A stretch of DNA of 35,261 nucleotides from a virus. The notes under the pieces were generated by a model. That model worked only from the letters and a program-made list of their open reading frames with translations. It ran no database searches and had not been told where the DNA came from. A program made the translations under genes and the position numbers. This document shows, one piece after another, positions 18,844 to 27,113 of the stretch. Numbering within the stretch: position 1 is the stretch's first letter; each line of letters starts with the position of its first letter. Location: IMG/VR virus record IMGVR_UViG_3300035698_004819, positions 1 to 35,261 of that record; one strand, 5' to 3'.

Positions 18844-19510
18844 AAGAAAGTACAAAAATGAAGATGATAGAACAGAGTCAGGGATATACGTCATCACAGA
18901 CTCTTCATTCCGTCCCGCACTACACGCAGACCGCATCGCGGAGGTTGTTCTTGTACCACCCGGATTATTTTACCACTCAAACGAGGATCGTTCAGGAGGA
19001 GAATCCATGCCTTGGGACTGTGACATGGAACTTCGGGTAGGAGATACTGTGGTGCATACCTTCCTTGAGAGGAGCGACATCATTAACATCTTAGTAGATG
19101 ATGAGCCGGGGGAGCTGTATAAGCTAATGCCCTATGATGATATCTATGTAGCCCGCAGGGGTGATGAGATAATCCCGCTAAACGGATTTTGTTTATGCGA
19201 AGAGGTAGATAAGGAGCCTATGTCAAAGATACTAGATATCGTAGAGGAGGAGCCTATCAATAAAGACATTGGTAAGATTATCCATGTAGCCAAGCCCAAT
19301 AGGGAGTATAGGCGGTGGGATGCTCCTACAAAGAAGTTCTACGGAGAGGACTTGGATGGTGACCAAGAGTTAAGTGTGGGAGATATTATCGTTAAGAGAA
19401 GGGCTGATATCCATATAAGATTAGAAGAGGACATCCACTCTAAGTTCTTTGACAAGGAGGCAATGTATTTTATTATTCAACGTAAAGATATGATGGGGGT
19501 GAGAGTATGA
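18770..19510 (+). CDS. Protein with two GroES-like domains
   Basis: A 246-residue protein with two copies of the cpn10 pattern. The first half has NQVLVKRKY, SGIYV, RIAEVVLVPPG, LRVGDTVV and a closing YKLMPYDDIYVA (about 19-130). The second half has NGFCLCEEV, IGKIIHVAK, LSVGDIIVKRR and YFIIQRKDMMGV (about 137-244). In phages, GroES relatives such as T4 Gp31 replace the host co-chaperonin to help fold capsid protein in GroEL. A tandem version could form a ring of three or four chains. The mobile loop region differs from bacterial GroES. It overlaps the preceding gene and is ATGA-coupled to a glycosyltransferase. Confidence 0.65.
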   Translation: METISIESISQVKSLLSCRNQVLVKRKYKNEDDRTESGIYVITDSSFRPALHADRIAEVVLVPPGLFYHSNEDRSGGESMPWDCDMELRVGDTVVHTFLERSDIINILVDDEPGELYKLMPYDDIYVARRGDEIIPLNGFCLCEEVDKEPMSKILDIVEEEPINKDIGKIIHVAKPNREYRRWDAPTKKFYGEDLDGDQELSVGDIIVKRRADIHIRLEEDIHSKFFDKEAMYFIIQRKDMMGVRV

Positions 19511-20490
19511 AAGATCTAACAATTATTATTGCTGAGCACAACGAGGGCGATCAGCTTAAGGATACGGTAGAGAACCTATTGGCTACATCCGACAAGTCAA
19601 AGTACAATGTGATTGTTGTGAGCGATGGATCGGAGATAAAGCCTTCCATAGTTCCCGGTGTTAGGTACATAGAAACTCCTGTAAGGGGCGGTGTCGGTGC
19701 GGCATTTGATGTAGGAGCAGCTCATGTCGATACTCCTTACATGGTAATCATGGGCAGCGATATACGCTTTAGGGATAACGGTTACTTGGATAAACTTCTT
19801 GAGTATTTAAAGAAGAACCAGAAGTCTTTTATCTGCACAGCTAATATAGCTATCAATAAGGATAAGATGGATGTTAACGCCGACAACCTAATGATTAGGT
19901 ATGGTGCACGCTTGCTTCCTTTCCTAACAGCTAAAGACCTCCCGCCAAAAGGACAGAAGATGGGACAACTAAAGAGCGATAAGGCTGTGTCTAATTACAG
20001 GAATATTCTAGAAGCTAAATGGCAACCAAGACAGGAGGACGGCATATACGAGCTACCCTGTATCCTAGGTGCATTCTACGGAGTGTCTACTGCTTGGTAT
20101 AATCATGTCGGCGGATTCAGAGGGCATAGATTCTGGGGTACACTAGAACCTTTCATATCTCTCAAGTCGTGGCTTGCGGGCGGTGACTGTAAGATAGCTT
20201 CTGATATAGAGACGGCACATATCTTTAAGGCAAGATCATCACACGTCACTAAGCCTTGGGACTTGCTGTATAACAAACTGGCAGTCTCTAAGATCGTTTT
20301 CGATGACGAAGTGGCAGACAAGTTCATTAACTTCTTGGGTAACAACACTCACATGGAGGTAGCTAAAGAGATAATAAATCCTCATCTTGATATGATCCAT
20401 GCCTGTCGTTATAAATTCAGCAAAGTACAAGAGCGAGATATCTATTGGTTTAAGGAGAAATTTCCATTTAAAGATTACGACGTATTATAA
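19507..20490 (+). CDS. Family 2-type glycosyltransferase
   Basis: A 327-residue GT-A enzyme. The N-terminal strand and loop (LTIIIAEHNEGDQLKDTVENLL, split at IIIAEHNE and following helix), the sugar-nucleotide motif VIVVSDGS at 35-42, RGGVGAAFDVGAAH and the acidic motif VIMGSDIRF (metal-binding region) match GT2. A long C-terminal part with a WGTLEPFISLKSWLAGG segment resembles polypeptide GalNAc-transferase-like enzymes. It lacks membrane helices. It begins a run of seven sugar-related genes coupled by ATGA. Confidence 0.8.
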   Translation: MKDLTIIIAEHNEGDQLKDTVENLLATSDKSKYNVIVVSDGSEIKPSIVPGVRYIETPVRGGVGAAFDVGAAHVDTPYMVIMGSDIRFRDNGYLDKLLEYLKKNQKSFICTANIAINKDKMDVNADNLMIRYGARLLPFLTAKDLPPKGQKMGQLKSDKAVSNYRNILEAKWQPRQEDGIYELPCILGAFYGVSTAWYNHVGGFRGHRFWGTLEPFISLKSWLAGGDCKIASDIETAHIFKARSSHVTKPWDLLYNKLAVSKIVFDDEVADKFINFLGNNTHMEVAKEIINPHLDMIHACRYKFSKVQERDIYWFKEKFPFKDYDVL

Positions 20491-20528
20491 ACCACACATA
20501 CTAAAAATTAGGATATACAGTTCACGAT

Positions 20529-20672
20529 ATGAAACGAAGAAGTAAAGTAACAGGCGGAGCCTATGAGCCAGTTGGGTTTACGCAATTCTGCAAAAAATGT
20601 GGACTAGAGAAGGATCATAGATCATCACCATACGAACCTGTTGGGTTCCAAAAATTTTGTTTATGCGATTAG
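20529..20672 (+). CDS. 47-aa protein with a duplicated zinc-knuckle motif
   Basis: A short gene with an internal repeat: YEPVGFTQFCKKC (residues 12-24) and YEPVGFQKFCLC (35-46). The four or five cysteines could bind one zinc between the repeats. It sits in a 170-nt gap between two glycosyltransferase-like genes and its end overlaps the next start by 10 nt. Function is unknown; the exact in-protein duplication is the main evidence that it is real. Confidence 0.6.
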   Translation: MKRRSKVTGGAYEPVGFTQFCKKCGLEKDHRSSPYEPVGFQKFCLCD

Positions 20673-21394
20673 GAATATTAACTTGTCTCTGGCAGAGGCC
20701 GGGACTAACGGAGCTATTTTTAGATAGATTAGCTAGCCTAAAAGAAACGCTTGGAGTAATACCCGTAGCCGTTGGCACAGACAATATGTATAAGCCAGAC
20801 TGCGAAGAGCGTGATATAGTTTATTGCGACTACGGTAATCGACCTCTTGGCGCTAAATGGAATCACGGCATGGAGGCATTTAAGGATATAGATGTGGACA
20901 ATATAATGATTCTTGGTAGTGATGATTTTGTTTCAGATGACTTTGTTAGGTTTGTTATGAATCTTTCAGAGGATAAAGATTTTACAGGATGCTTAGATAT
21001 GTATATGTTCGGGGCTAATATAAAGCGGCGAGGTTGGCGGCAGTTATTTTATTTCCGCTACCCCGGTTATCTTGTTGGCCCCGGAAGATGCTACTCGAAA
21101 AGGATTATGGAACAATTAAGTTTTCGCCCATGGGCTGACGATAGAAATTCTGGTCTTGATGGTTCTATAGCTAAAAATATAAGGAGCCTTGGCAATACAG
21201 TTATTGGTGATTCGTTCATCATGCTTGATGAGGGATTGTTTATGATAGACATAAAAGTAATGACCAATATATCTGGCATTCCCGGTGGGGCAAAAGAGAT
21301 AGATGATGATTTTAAGGAGCTGTTGTCTAGCAACTTACCGCAGGTAGAATCCGCGAACCTTATTAGTTACCTAACCTCATTGAGTGCTATATGA
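20663..21394 (+). CDS. GT-A-like glycosyltransferase
   Basis: A 243-residue protein from ATG 20663. The opening (MRLGILTCLWQRPGLTELFL) and the next strands (VIPVAVGTDN, YGNRPLGAKWNHGMEAF, IMILGSDDFVSDDFV) have the layout of a GT-A fold, with GSDD at the site of the metal-binding DxD motif. A hydrophobic YPGYLVGPGRCYSKR segment and DxGLDGSIAKNI follow. It is more divergent than the GT2 gene upstream, so the sugar and acceptor are unknown. ATGA overlap with the next gene. Confidence 0.65.
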   Translation: MRLGILTCLWQRPGLTELFLDRLASLKETLGVIPVAVGTDNMYKPDCEERDIVYCDYGNRPLGAKWNHGMEAFKDIDVDNIMILGSDDFVSDDFVRFVMNLSEDKDFTGCLDMYMFGANIKRRGWRQLFYFRYPGYLVGPGRCYSKRIMEQLSFRPWADDRNSGLDGSIAKNIRSLGNTVIGDSFIMLDEGLFMIDIKVMTNISGIPGGAKEIDDDFKELLSSNLPQVESANLISYLTSLSAI

Positions 21395-22311
21395 AAATAA
21401 CAATGTTATCCGTAAAGGACTATGCTGGTAGTGGAACTAAAGTATGTAAAGCAATATCAGAACATACAGATCACGACATAGCCTTATATGTTGGAAGCAC
21501 AGCGCACAGGCTTAGGCACGTCACTGGAGAACTAATAACACCAGAGAATAGAGAAGAGGTTCAGGACAGGATAGACACCTCTGACATTATTCATATCAAG
21601 GGAGATTGGCCCCCTCAATGCGTTAACATGGGAATGAATATAGACCATAAGCCTATAGTACAGTCTGTTAGTGGTTCCTTTTTCCGAAAGAAAAATATGG
21701 GAGGTATGGGGAGATATACTCCCGACATGTACGATAAGTGCACGATCAAGACTTCCTTCACTCCAGACTTATGTTATCCGGGGTACTCTGATATCTGGAC
21801 ACCGCACCCCATAGATTCTGATGACAAGCCTATAACATGGAACCAATCAGACCCGCCTGTTTTTATACATACACCATCCATGAGGAGCAAGAAAGGAACA
21901 GAGTTTATACTTAAGGTATTTGCAGAGCTAGCAAAAGAGAGAAGTTTTGAGGTTGAGATCATAGAAAAGGTGCACCACCAATATGTGTTAGAAAAACGCA
22001 GGAGAGCCACAATATTTTTCGATCAGTTTAAGGTTGGCTTTTATGGCAATTCGGCAGTCGAGGCTATGCAGCATGGTATACCAGTTGCTAACTGGTTATC
22101 TCCTGAAGCTTTAGATCACGAAAAGATGTCTAGCTGTCCTGTCATTGATGCACCCCTTGATGTTTTTGCTTGGGTGGATAAATTAAAAAAAGTCCTTGAT
22201 TCTGATCTTGGCGCACTAAGTAGGCAAACAAAGAAATGGTGTGATGAAGTACACGGCTACAGGGCTGTAGCCAAACAATGGGATAATCTTTATTCCATAA
22301 TAGAAATATGA
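21391..22311 (+). CDS. GT-B-type glycosyltransferase
   Basis: A 306-residue protein. The second half shows the GT4-like nucleotide-sugar site: PSMRSKKGTEFILKVFAEL, then FFDQFKVGFYGNSAVEAMQH and GIPVANWLSPEAL, where the E-x7-E position and a glycine-rich loop contact the donor. The N-terminal Rossmann half is reduced (IIHIKGDWPP). Typical GT-B enzymes exceed 350 residues, so this is a compact version. Coupled by ATGA on both sides. Confidence 0.7.
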   Translation: MKITMLSVKDYAGSGTKVCKAISEHTDHDIALYVGSTAHRLRHVTGELITPENREEVQDRIDTSDIIHIKGDWPPQCVNMGMNIDHKPIVQSVSGSFFRKKNMGGMGRYTPDMYDKCTIKTSFTPDLCYPGYSDIWTPHPIDSDDKPITWNQSDPPVFIHTPSMRSKKGTEFILKVFAELAKERSFEVEIIEKVHHQYVLEKRRRATIFFDQFKVGFYGNSAVEAMQHGIPVANWLSPEALDHEKMSSCPVIDAPLDVFAWVDKLKKVLDSDLGALSRQTKKWCDEVHGYRAVAKQWDNLYSIIEI

Positions 22312-23237
22312 AAAAAGTAACACTTGTATCTGGAGAACCCGGAGCTGGGCACGCCATAGAATTAAGTCTTGGATTAAGAGAGTATGTCGATCTGACTACC
22401 GTTTGGAGAGTTAAGAGTGCATATAAGTTTGATTACATAGAGCCGCAGGGCTTATACGGTCTTCAGCACATTCCTTATGAGGGTGATGAAATAATTATCG
22501 TTAGCCTTGCGATGTTTAATGTTATGCGTAAGTATTTCAGGAATGTTCCCGGCGGTCTTCCCGGATTCTTGTCTGGGTATGATGAGGTGAAGATCGTGAT
22601 TACCGACGACAGGATAATGTTTGACCCCGACGCTTATAACAACATGCTTGAGGGATATCAGGTATGGGCTACTATCTGCAAGATTCACTTCAGGGGAGAC
22701 AACCCCACAAAGCCGTACTATCGTCCGTTTGATTTAACTGGAATAGATCGCACGAAGCATGAAAAAATAACTGTAGGTCACTCCCCTTTTGTTAACGTGA
22801 AAAGAAAAGAGAAAGGCACGCAAGCGATTATGGATACGGTAGCTAAGATACCTGAAGCAGATTTTGATCTGATATCTAACCTTACTTGGGATGAGGCAAT
22901 AAAGAGGAAAGCTAAATGCCATATCTTCGTAGATCAAATAGATCACTACAAGAAGGATCAGTTTAAATATAATGACAGCGATTATACTTGGTTAGCATGG
23001 GGGAAGAGTGGTGACGAGGCCATGCACCTAGGCTGCTTAACAATAACTGGTGGAAGTGATCGCACGACAGATTATTCTGTGCCGCCAATTATTTGGTGTG
23101 ACGGGAACTTAAAGGAGCTACTGAGGTATTATGTTAGTCAAGAGAAAGAACGCGAAGAGAGGGCAGAAGAGCAGCGCCAGTGGCAACTTAAACATGCCAC
23201 AAGAGATGCCGCCGCAAGAAACTTATTAAATCTATAG
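22308..23237 (+). CDS. GT-B-like glycosyltransferase
   Basis: A 309-residue protein of the same general type as the gene before it: a reduced N-terminal half opening with KKVTLVSGEPGAGHAIEL, and a C-terminal half with GHSPFVNVKRKEKGTQAIMD, HIFVDQIDHY and WGKSGDEAMHLGCLTITGG, aligned with the donor-binding loop of the preceding enzyme. It probably arose by duplication of that gene. It ends with a strongly charged helix (EKEREERAEEQRQW). Confidence 0.6.
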   Translation: MKKVTLVSGEPGAGHAIELSLGLREYVDLTTVWRVKSAYKFDYIEPQGLYGLQHIPYEGDEIIIVSLAMFNVMRKYFRNVPGGLPGFLSGYDEVKIVITDDRIMFDPDAYNNMLEGYQVWATICKIHFRGDNPTKPYYRPFDLTGIDRTKHEKITVGHSPFVNVKRKEKGTQAIMDTVAKIPEADFDLISNLTWDEAIKRKAKCHIFVDQIDHYKKDQFKYNDSDYTWLAWGKSGDEAMHLGCLTITGGSDRTTDYSVPPIIWCDGNLKELLRYYVSQEKEREERAEEQRQWQLKHATRDAAARNLLNL

Positions 23238-23239
23238 CA

Positions 23240-24334
23240 ATGAATACAAGACCAGTTTTCGTAGGAGAGGGAGAATCAACAAATATGCTTGATGTCCTCC
23301 CGAAAAAATTAACCCTAGTGCCAATAGACGGCAGGTTTTATCCAAGGACATGCGCCAGACCAGCACAGGAGACGATCTTTAAAGAGGTGCAGTACAAATC
23401 TTTTAGCAATTCAGAGGAAATGCTAGAGTTAATAAACAGACCTAAGCATCCGCCTACTGACACAAAAGATATGTACTACATACTTAAGGAGATTATAAGA
23501 AAGACATGGATTTCAGAAAAGTTTCATATTATTGGACACTCGTCTGGAGTAGATACAAGAATAATTTGTAAGGCTGTTCGTGAACTAACGGAGGAGAACG
23601 GCGAAGAGTGGGCTGGAGATGTTCTGTATGTAGAGAATGGTGGAGAGGGGGATTTATTTATGCAAATCATGGATACATTAGGGCAGAGAGGGATTGCATA
23701 CAATATAGACGCAGAGCCGGGGTTATACCATAAGCCGTTTTTAGGATTCAAGGAGTTCCATGAGAAGTTTAACGGCCCATCATCCTATCCTCTCAATCAG
23801 TGGTATGATTGCTATAAGCTTTTGCATGAAGAGGGTGTTATCCCTAAAGAATCAGACATACAAGGCTATACTGGTTATGGTGCTAACGAAACGCAAGAGA
23901 AGGCTGTTCGTGGTGGTAAGGGATATGCGTGGTACTTCGCTTGGGTTCATAGTCTTCAGCTTTCGTTATTTAAGCATTGGGGTGGCGATTGGATACATCC
24001 GTTCCTTGAAATGGATTTCCTTCATGCACTAGAAACTAATGTTACCTGCACCACTCAGCGTCAGAGGTTTAACATAACATTAGCCGCCGAAATGGTTCCA
24101 GAAATAAATCACATACCACACATACATACAAGAGAAGTTGTAAGAAAAGGATACAGGCATGTTGACGAAAAATTTCTTAGTGATATGTATAAGACATATA
24201 GGAAATCTTGGTTCGGAAGCAGACACGACGTAAACACCGAGGCGTTTATAGAATACAGGCAGTGGTGGTTTCACGTTTATGTAGCCTCTCTCTGCGAGCA
24301 TCTTATTGGGGAGGGCTATGAAATCTCAGAATAA
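23240..24334 (+). CDS. PP-loop ATP pyrophosphatase, asparagine-synthetase-like
   Basis: A 364-residue protein. FHIIGHSSGVDTRIICKAV contains SSGVDTR at 101-107, a variant of the SGGxDS(R/T) PP-loop that binds ATP in asparagine synthetase and related amidotransferases; the first Gly is replaced by Ser. The downstream half (GKGYAWYFAWVHSLQLSLFKHWGGDWIHPFLEMDFLHAL in part, with IHPFLEMDFLHAL as the key stretch) resembles the C-terminal domain of asparagine synthetases, where PFLD/E-x-F is typical. The glutaminase domain is absent. In a sugar cassette such an enzyme could amidate or modify an acidic sugar. The role is inferred. Confidence 0.65.
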   Translation: MNTRPVFVGEGESTNMLDVLPKKLTLVPIDGRFYPRTCARPAQETIFKEVQYKSFSNSEEMLELINRPKHPPTDTKDMYYILKEIIRKTWISEKFHIIGHSSGVDTRIICKAVRELTEENGEEWAGDVLYVENGGEGDLFMQIMDTLGQRGIAYNIDAEPGLYHKPFLGFKEFHEKFNGPSSYPLNQWYDCYKLLHEEGVIPKESDIQGYTGYGANETQEKAVRGGKGYAWYFAWVHSLQLSLFKHWGGDWIHPFLEMDFLHALETNVTCTTQRQRFNITLAAEMVPEINHIPHIHTREVVRKGYRHVDEKFLSDMYKTYRKSWFGSRHDVNTEAFIEYRQWWFHVYVASLCEHLIGEGYEISE

Positions 24335-24914
24335 ACTCTGGAAAGAATTACAAGATCTAGAATGGGCTATGTATAAAGAATCCTCATTGGGAGTATTTTC
24401 TGTTGATGGAATAAAAGGAGCTGAGATGCTTGGAGCCATTTTGAACATGGAGATCCCCGATAAGCAGTGCTTGGATGTGGGGTGTGGCGCATTATCGTTG
24501 CCATCATATATGCGGGCAGCACCAGACGTTGAGTTCGTAGGATTAGACCCATACGACGGAGATGTGGATAAGGAATATACTTTCGTGCAAGGGTACGCAG
24601 AAGAACTCCCGTTCAAAGACAACTCTTTCGACGCTGTTCTTTTCGCAACCTCTCTTGACCATTTAGTAGACCCATACAAAGCCATCGGGGAGGCACGCCG
24701 AGTTACCAAAGAGTTCTTGTTTATCTGGACAAGCCTGAGACCAAACAATAGTCAATATAAGGAATGGATGAAGGCTGATAAGCCAGCACGTTATGATGAT
24801 TTCCACATGTGGGCGTTTACGTTTAACTCCATCCTTGAATTAATAGAAGAATTTACGTTATTAGATTTCACAAAGGTAAGACAATTTGAAGCAATATATA
24901 CACTAAAAATATGA
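24318..24914 (+). CDS. Class I SAM-dependent methyltransferase
   Basis: A 198-residue protein starting at ATG 24318 (an upstream TTG at 24306 is less likely). CLDVGCGALS at 51-60 is motif I for S-adenosylmethionine; VGLDPYD is motif II; AEELPFKDNSFDAVLFATSLDHLVDP is the motif of the Methyltransf_11 family (given in parts: ELPFKDNSFD, then LDHLVDP). ARRVTKEFLFIWT is the next strand. Such enzymes in sugar clusters methylate sugars or lipids. It overlaps the PP-loop gene by 17 nt and the epimerase gene by ATGA. Confidence 0.85.
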   Translation: MKSQNKLWKELQDLEWAMYKESSLGVFSVDGIKGAEMLGAILNMEIPDKQCLDVGCGALSLPSYMRAAPDVEFVGLDPYDGDVDKEYTFVQGYAEELPFKDNSFDAVLFATSLDHLVDPYKAIGEARRVTKEFLFIWTSLRPNNSQYKEWMKADKPARYDDFHMWAFTFNSILELIEEFTLLDFTKVRQFEAIYTLKI

Positions 24915-25807
24915 AAGCAATAGTAACAGGTGGTGCGGGCTTTATAGGATCGCATATAGCGGAACGTCTAATAGGAATGGGGATAGAAGTGACAATCTTC
25001 GATGATCTATCGGCGGGCAAGCAGGAGAATATTCCTAAAGGCGCATACTTTGCACATGCCGATATTTCAAACCCTAATGAACTTCTCCTTCACGAAGAAG
25101 AGTTTATTGATTGTGATGTTATATTCCATAACGCCGCGAGTAAAAAGAATATTTGTTTGACGAACCCGCGAAAAGATTTAAACGTAAACGGTGCAGGAAC
25201 ACTACTCTTATTACAACTAACAGAAAAACATAAAGTAAGAAAATTCGTTCATGCCTCAACAGGGTCGGTATATGGAGAGGTAGAAGGAGTTACTACAGAA
25301 TTGACACCAACGAGACCATCCAGTTTCTATGGCTCATCTAAGCTGGCGGGGGAGAATTATGTTAGGATATTCCATGAGTCTCGTGGCATTGATACGACTA
25401 TCCTAAGATACTTCCATGTATACGGTGACAGGCAGGAGAAAGACCAGAATTTAGGCGGCGTTGTAGCCATTTTTAAGGACAGGATAAAAAACGGGAAGTC
25501 AATATCCATTCATGGTAACGGCACACAGTCTCGTGTATTCACTCACGTCGACGATATCGTTGAAGCTAATATAGAGTCATGGATAAGCCCTATGAGTATA
25601 GGTCAGATATATAATTGCGCCTCACATGAGAGAACTACAATACGTAGCTTGGCTAATGAGCTAATGGATAAGTACGGTCAAGCACATATTGACTACAAGG
25701 ATTCATTAGAGGGTGACATATATGATTTCAATGTTGATAGCACCAAGATACAGACACAGCTCGGAATAAAATTCATCCCTTTCTCGGAAGGTATAAAAAT
25801 TTTATAG
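24911..25807 (+). CDS. NAD-dependent sugar epimerase/dehydratase
   Basis: A 298-residue extended short-chain dehydrogenase. TGGAGFIGSH gives the NAD-binding GxxGxxG at 7-13; D31-D32 at the end of the second strand chooses NAD; HNAASKKN is the usual HxAA motif; the catalytic set is S/T near 117 with Y140-x3-K144 (YGSSK). The RYFHVYGDRQ and GNGTQSRVFTHVDDIVEA segments are typical of UDP-glucose 4-epimerase and UDP-glucuronate epimerases. It probably supplies a nucleotide sugar to the glycosyltransferases upstream. It is the last gene of the cassette; a new promoter follows. Confidence 0.9.
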   Translation: MKAIVTGGAGFIGSHIAERLIGMGIEVTIFDDLSAGKQENIPKGAYFAHADISNPNELLLHEEEFIDCDVIFHNAASKKNICLTNPRKDLNVNGAGTLLLLQLTEKHKVRKFVHASTGSVYGEVEGVTTELTPTRPSSFYGSSKLAGENYVRIFHESRGIDTTILRYFHVYGDRQEKDQNLGGVVAIFKDRIKNGKSISIHGNGTQSRVFTHVDDIVEANIESWISPMSIGQIYNCASHERTTIRSLANELMDKYGQAHIDYKDSLEGDIYDFNVDSTKIQTQLGIKFIPFSEGIKIL

Positions 25808-25815
25808 TATCTTTG
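25808..25815 (+). promoter_or_regulatory. Promoter -7 box
   Basis: TATCTTTG at 25808-25815 immediately after the epimerase stop; predicted start near 25822. A hairpin GGGCG/CGCCC (25846-25850 with 25861-25865) lies in the leader 15 nt before the next ATG and may affect translation. Confidence 0.7.
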
Positions 25816-25880
25816 CATCTTATAGAATCAAGGAACTATTAACTAGGGCGAACTAAGGAACGCCCGCAAAACTTTTAATC

Positions 25881-26369
25881 ATGTTAGAAATTTACACAAA
25901 AGAATCTATTAACGGGAAATCCCAGAGTGGGTCTATCGTATTAAACACTGCTTTCATCTCTGATGTAAAGACAACCGAAACTACTAAAAGCAAATTCAAA
26001 TTCATATCCTCGCCTTATGATAGGCGCTCAGGTAAGGATGATTATGTTGTATCAGAAACTCAAGCTGCTGTTCTTGCCGGAATAAACACCGCATTTAAAA
26101 CAGCAGCCATAACGCTTAACGTTTTCCCCGACAATGATAGCACGCAAACATCTGTGTCTACTGTTTTTAATGCCGTGGATATTGTTATGGCTTATCCTAA
26201 TTCAGTGGCTGATCGGACAAAATGTTGGATAGTAGTCACGGAAGCTGGGTCTAAAGCACGTAAGTACCTTGTGGAATCATATTATATCAACATTAGTGCC
26301 ATCGCGGAGACAGGTACTACAAGCACAACTACATCGACTACATCGACTACATCAACTACAACCACATAA
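25881..26369 (+). CDS. Protein with Thr/Ser-repeat tail, possible virion component
   Basis: A 162-residue protein, not recognised. Residues 1-140 are beta-rich and neutral, like a small head decoration or structural protein. The last 18 residues are almost only Thr and Ser (TTSTTTSTTS type), encoded by near-perfect 9-nt units ACATCGACT (26331, 26340, 26349 with one change). Such tails are flexible and can be O-glycosylated; the adjacent sugar cassette makes that attractive. The gene has its own promoter and terminator, as expected of a strongly expressed structural gene. Confidence 0.65.
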   Translation: MLEIYTKESINGKSQSGSIVLNTAFISDVKTTETTKSKFKFISSPYDRRSGKDDYVVSETQAAVLAGINTAFKTAAITLNVFPDNDSTQTSVSTVFNAVDIVMAYPNSVADRTKCWIVVTEAGSKARKYLVESYYINISAIAETGTTSTTTSTTSTTSTTTT

Positions 26370-26399
26370 TTCTCTCTTTCATTTTTTTTGATTTAGAAG

Positions 26400-26426
26400 G
26401 CCCGGTGTAAAAGTCGGGCTTTTTTT
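26400..26426 (+). terminator. Intrinsic terminator abutting the next promoter
   Basis: GCCCG (26400-26404) pairs with CGGGC (26415-26419) and is followed by seven T. The T run merges into the next promoter -7 box at 26428, so the terminator and the late-gene promoter are fused. Confidence 0.85.
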
Positions 26427-26427
26427 A

Positions 26428-26435
26428 TACCTTTG
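26428..26435 (+). promoter_or_regulatory. Promoter -7 box of the packaging genes
   Basis: TACCTTTG at 26428-26435, directly after the terminator T run; predicted start near 26442, only 9 nt before ATG 26451. Confidence 0.65.
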
Positions 26436-26450
26436 CACAAACCTAACGGC

Positions 26451-27113
26451 ATGGAATTAAAAAAATTAGACACATCGCGGTTTCTCTATGACCCCACCGA
26501 TCCTGACCTTGTTCTTAAATTATCTAAGTTCGTAGAGTTTAAGGTCGCGCTAAAATCCTCTCTTAGCAAAAAGCAGGTTATACAATATATAATCCTTATG
26601 TACGATAAGAACAACGATGAGGTGCGTGCCGAGTACCCATTTTACCCACAGAGGAAGATAGAGGTTGCTCGCACAGTAGGTCTTGTGAAGCAACATAAAG
26701 CACCAAAACTTGTTGAGGACATTATGGTAGGCAGGAACGAGCTAGTCAATAAAATGATTGTTCGTTATCTTACTCTGTTTAATAATCCTGATCTCTTAAT
26801 GCTGGCATCCTATCAGCATATTTACATAAAACTAAATCAGCAATCTTTCTCTGGCGATTTTGACAGCAATACGATTAAGAATATTGAGAAGGTTAACACT
26901 TCTATAAAGGAGTTAACGGATACGATCTTTGGTGGCAAGGATGAGACTGAGTTACGTCAGGAGTTATATAAGAGCATAGAAGAGCAGTCTCTAGGTATTA
27001 AGCCTGAAGAGATAGCGGAAGCTATTCAGTCGGGTAAAGATCCGCTAGACAAGTTCTCTGCGTATGATGATGGGTATCTCCCCGATGAGTTGAAATATAT
27101 CTCCGACAGATGA
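26451..27113 (+). CDS. Putative small terminase subunit
   Basis: A 220-residue protein from ATG 26451 (a TTG at 26433 lies inside the promoter and is rejected). Mostly helical, with an N-terminal region (KKQVIQYIILMYD) that could hold a small DNA-binding fold, a central coiled-coil-like part (NTIKNIEKVNTSIKELTDTIF) suitable for oligomerisation, and an acidic end. No motif proves the assignment; it rests on position directly upstream of, and ATGA coupling to, the large terminase, and on suitable size. Confidence 0.5.
   Translation: MELKKLDTSRFLYDPTDPDLVLKLSKFVEFKVALKSSLSKKQVIQYIILMYDKNNDEVRAEYPFYPQRKIEVARTVGLVKQHKAPKLVEDIMVGRNELVNKMIVRYLTLFNNPDLLMLASYQHIYIKLNQQSFSGDFDSNTIKNIEKVNTSIKELTDTIFGGKDETELRQELYKSIEEQSLGIKPEEIAEAIQSGKDPLDKFSAYDDGYLPDELKYISDR

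Noticed and set aside
24326-24748. 140-codon frame on the minus strand
   Set aside because: Shadow of the methyltransferase gene, whose motifs are clear on the + strand.
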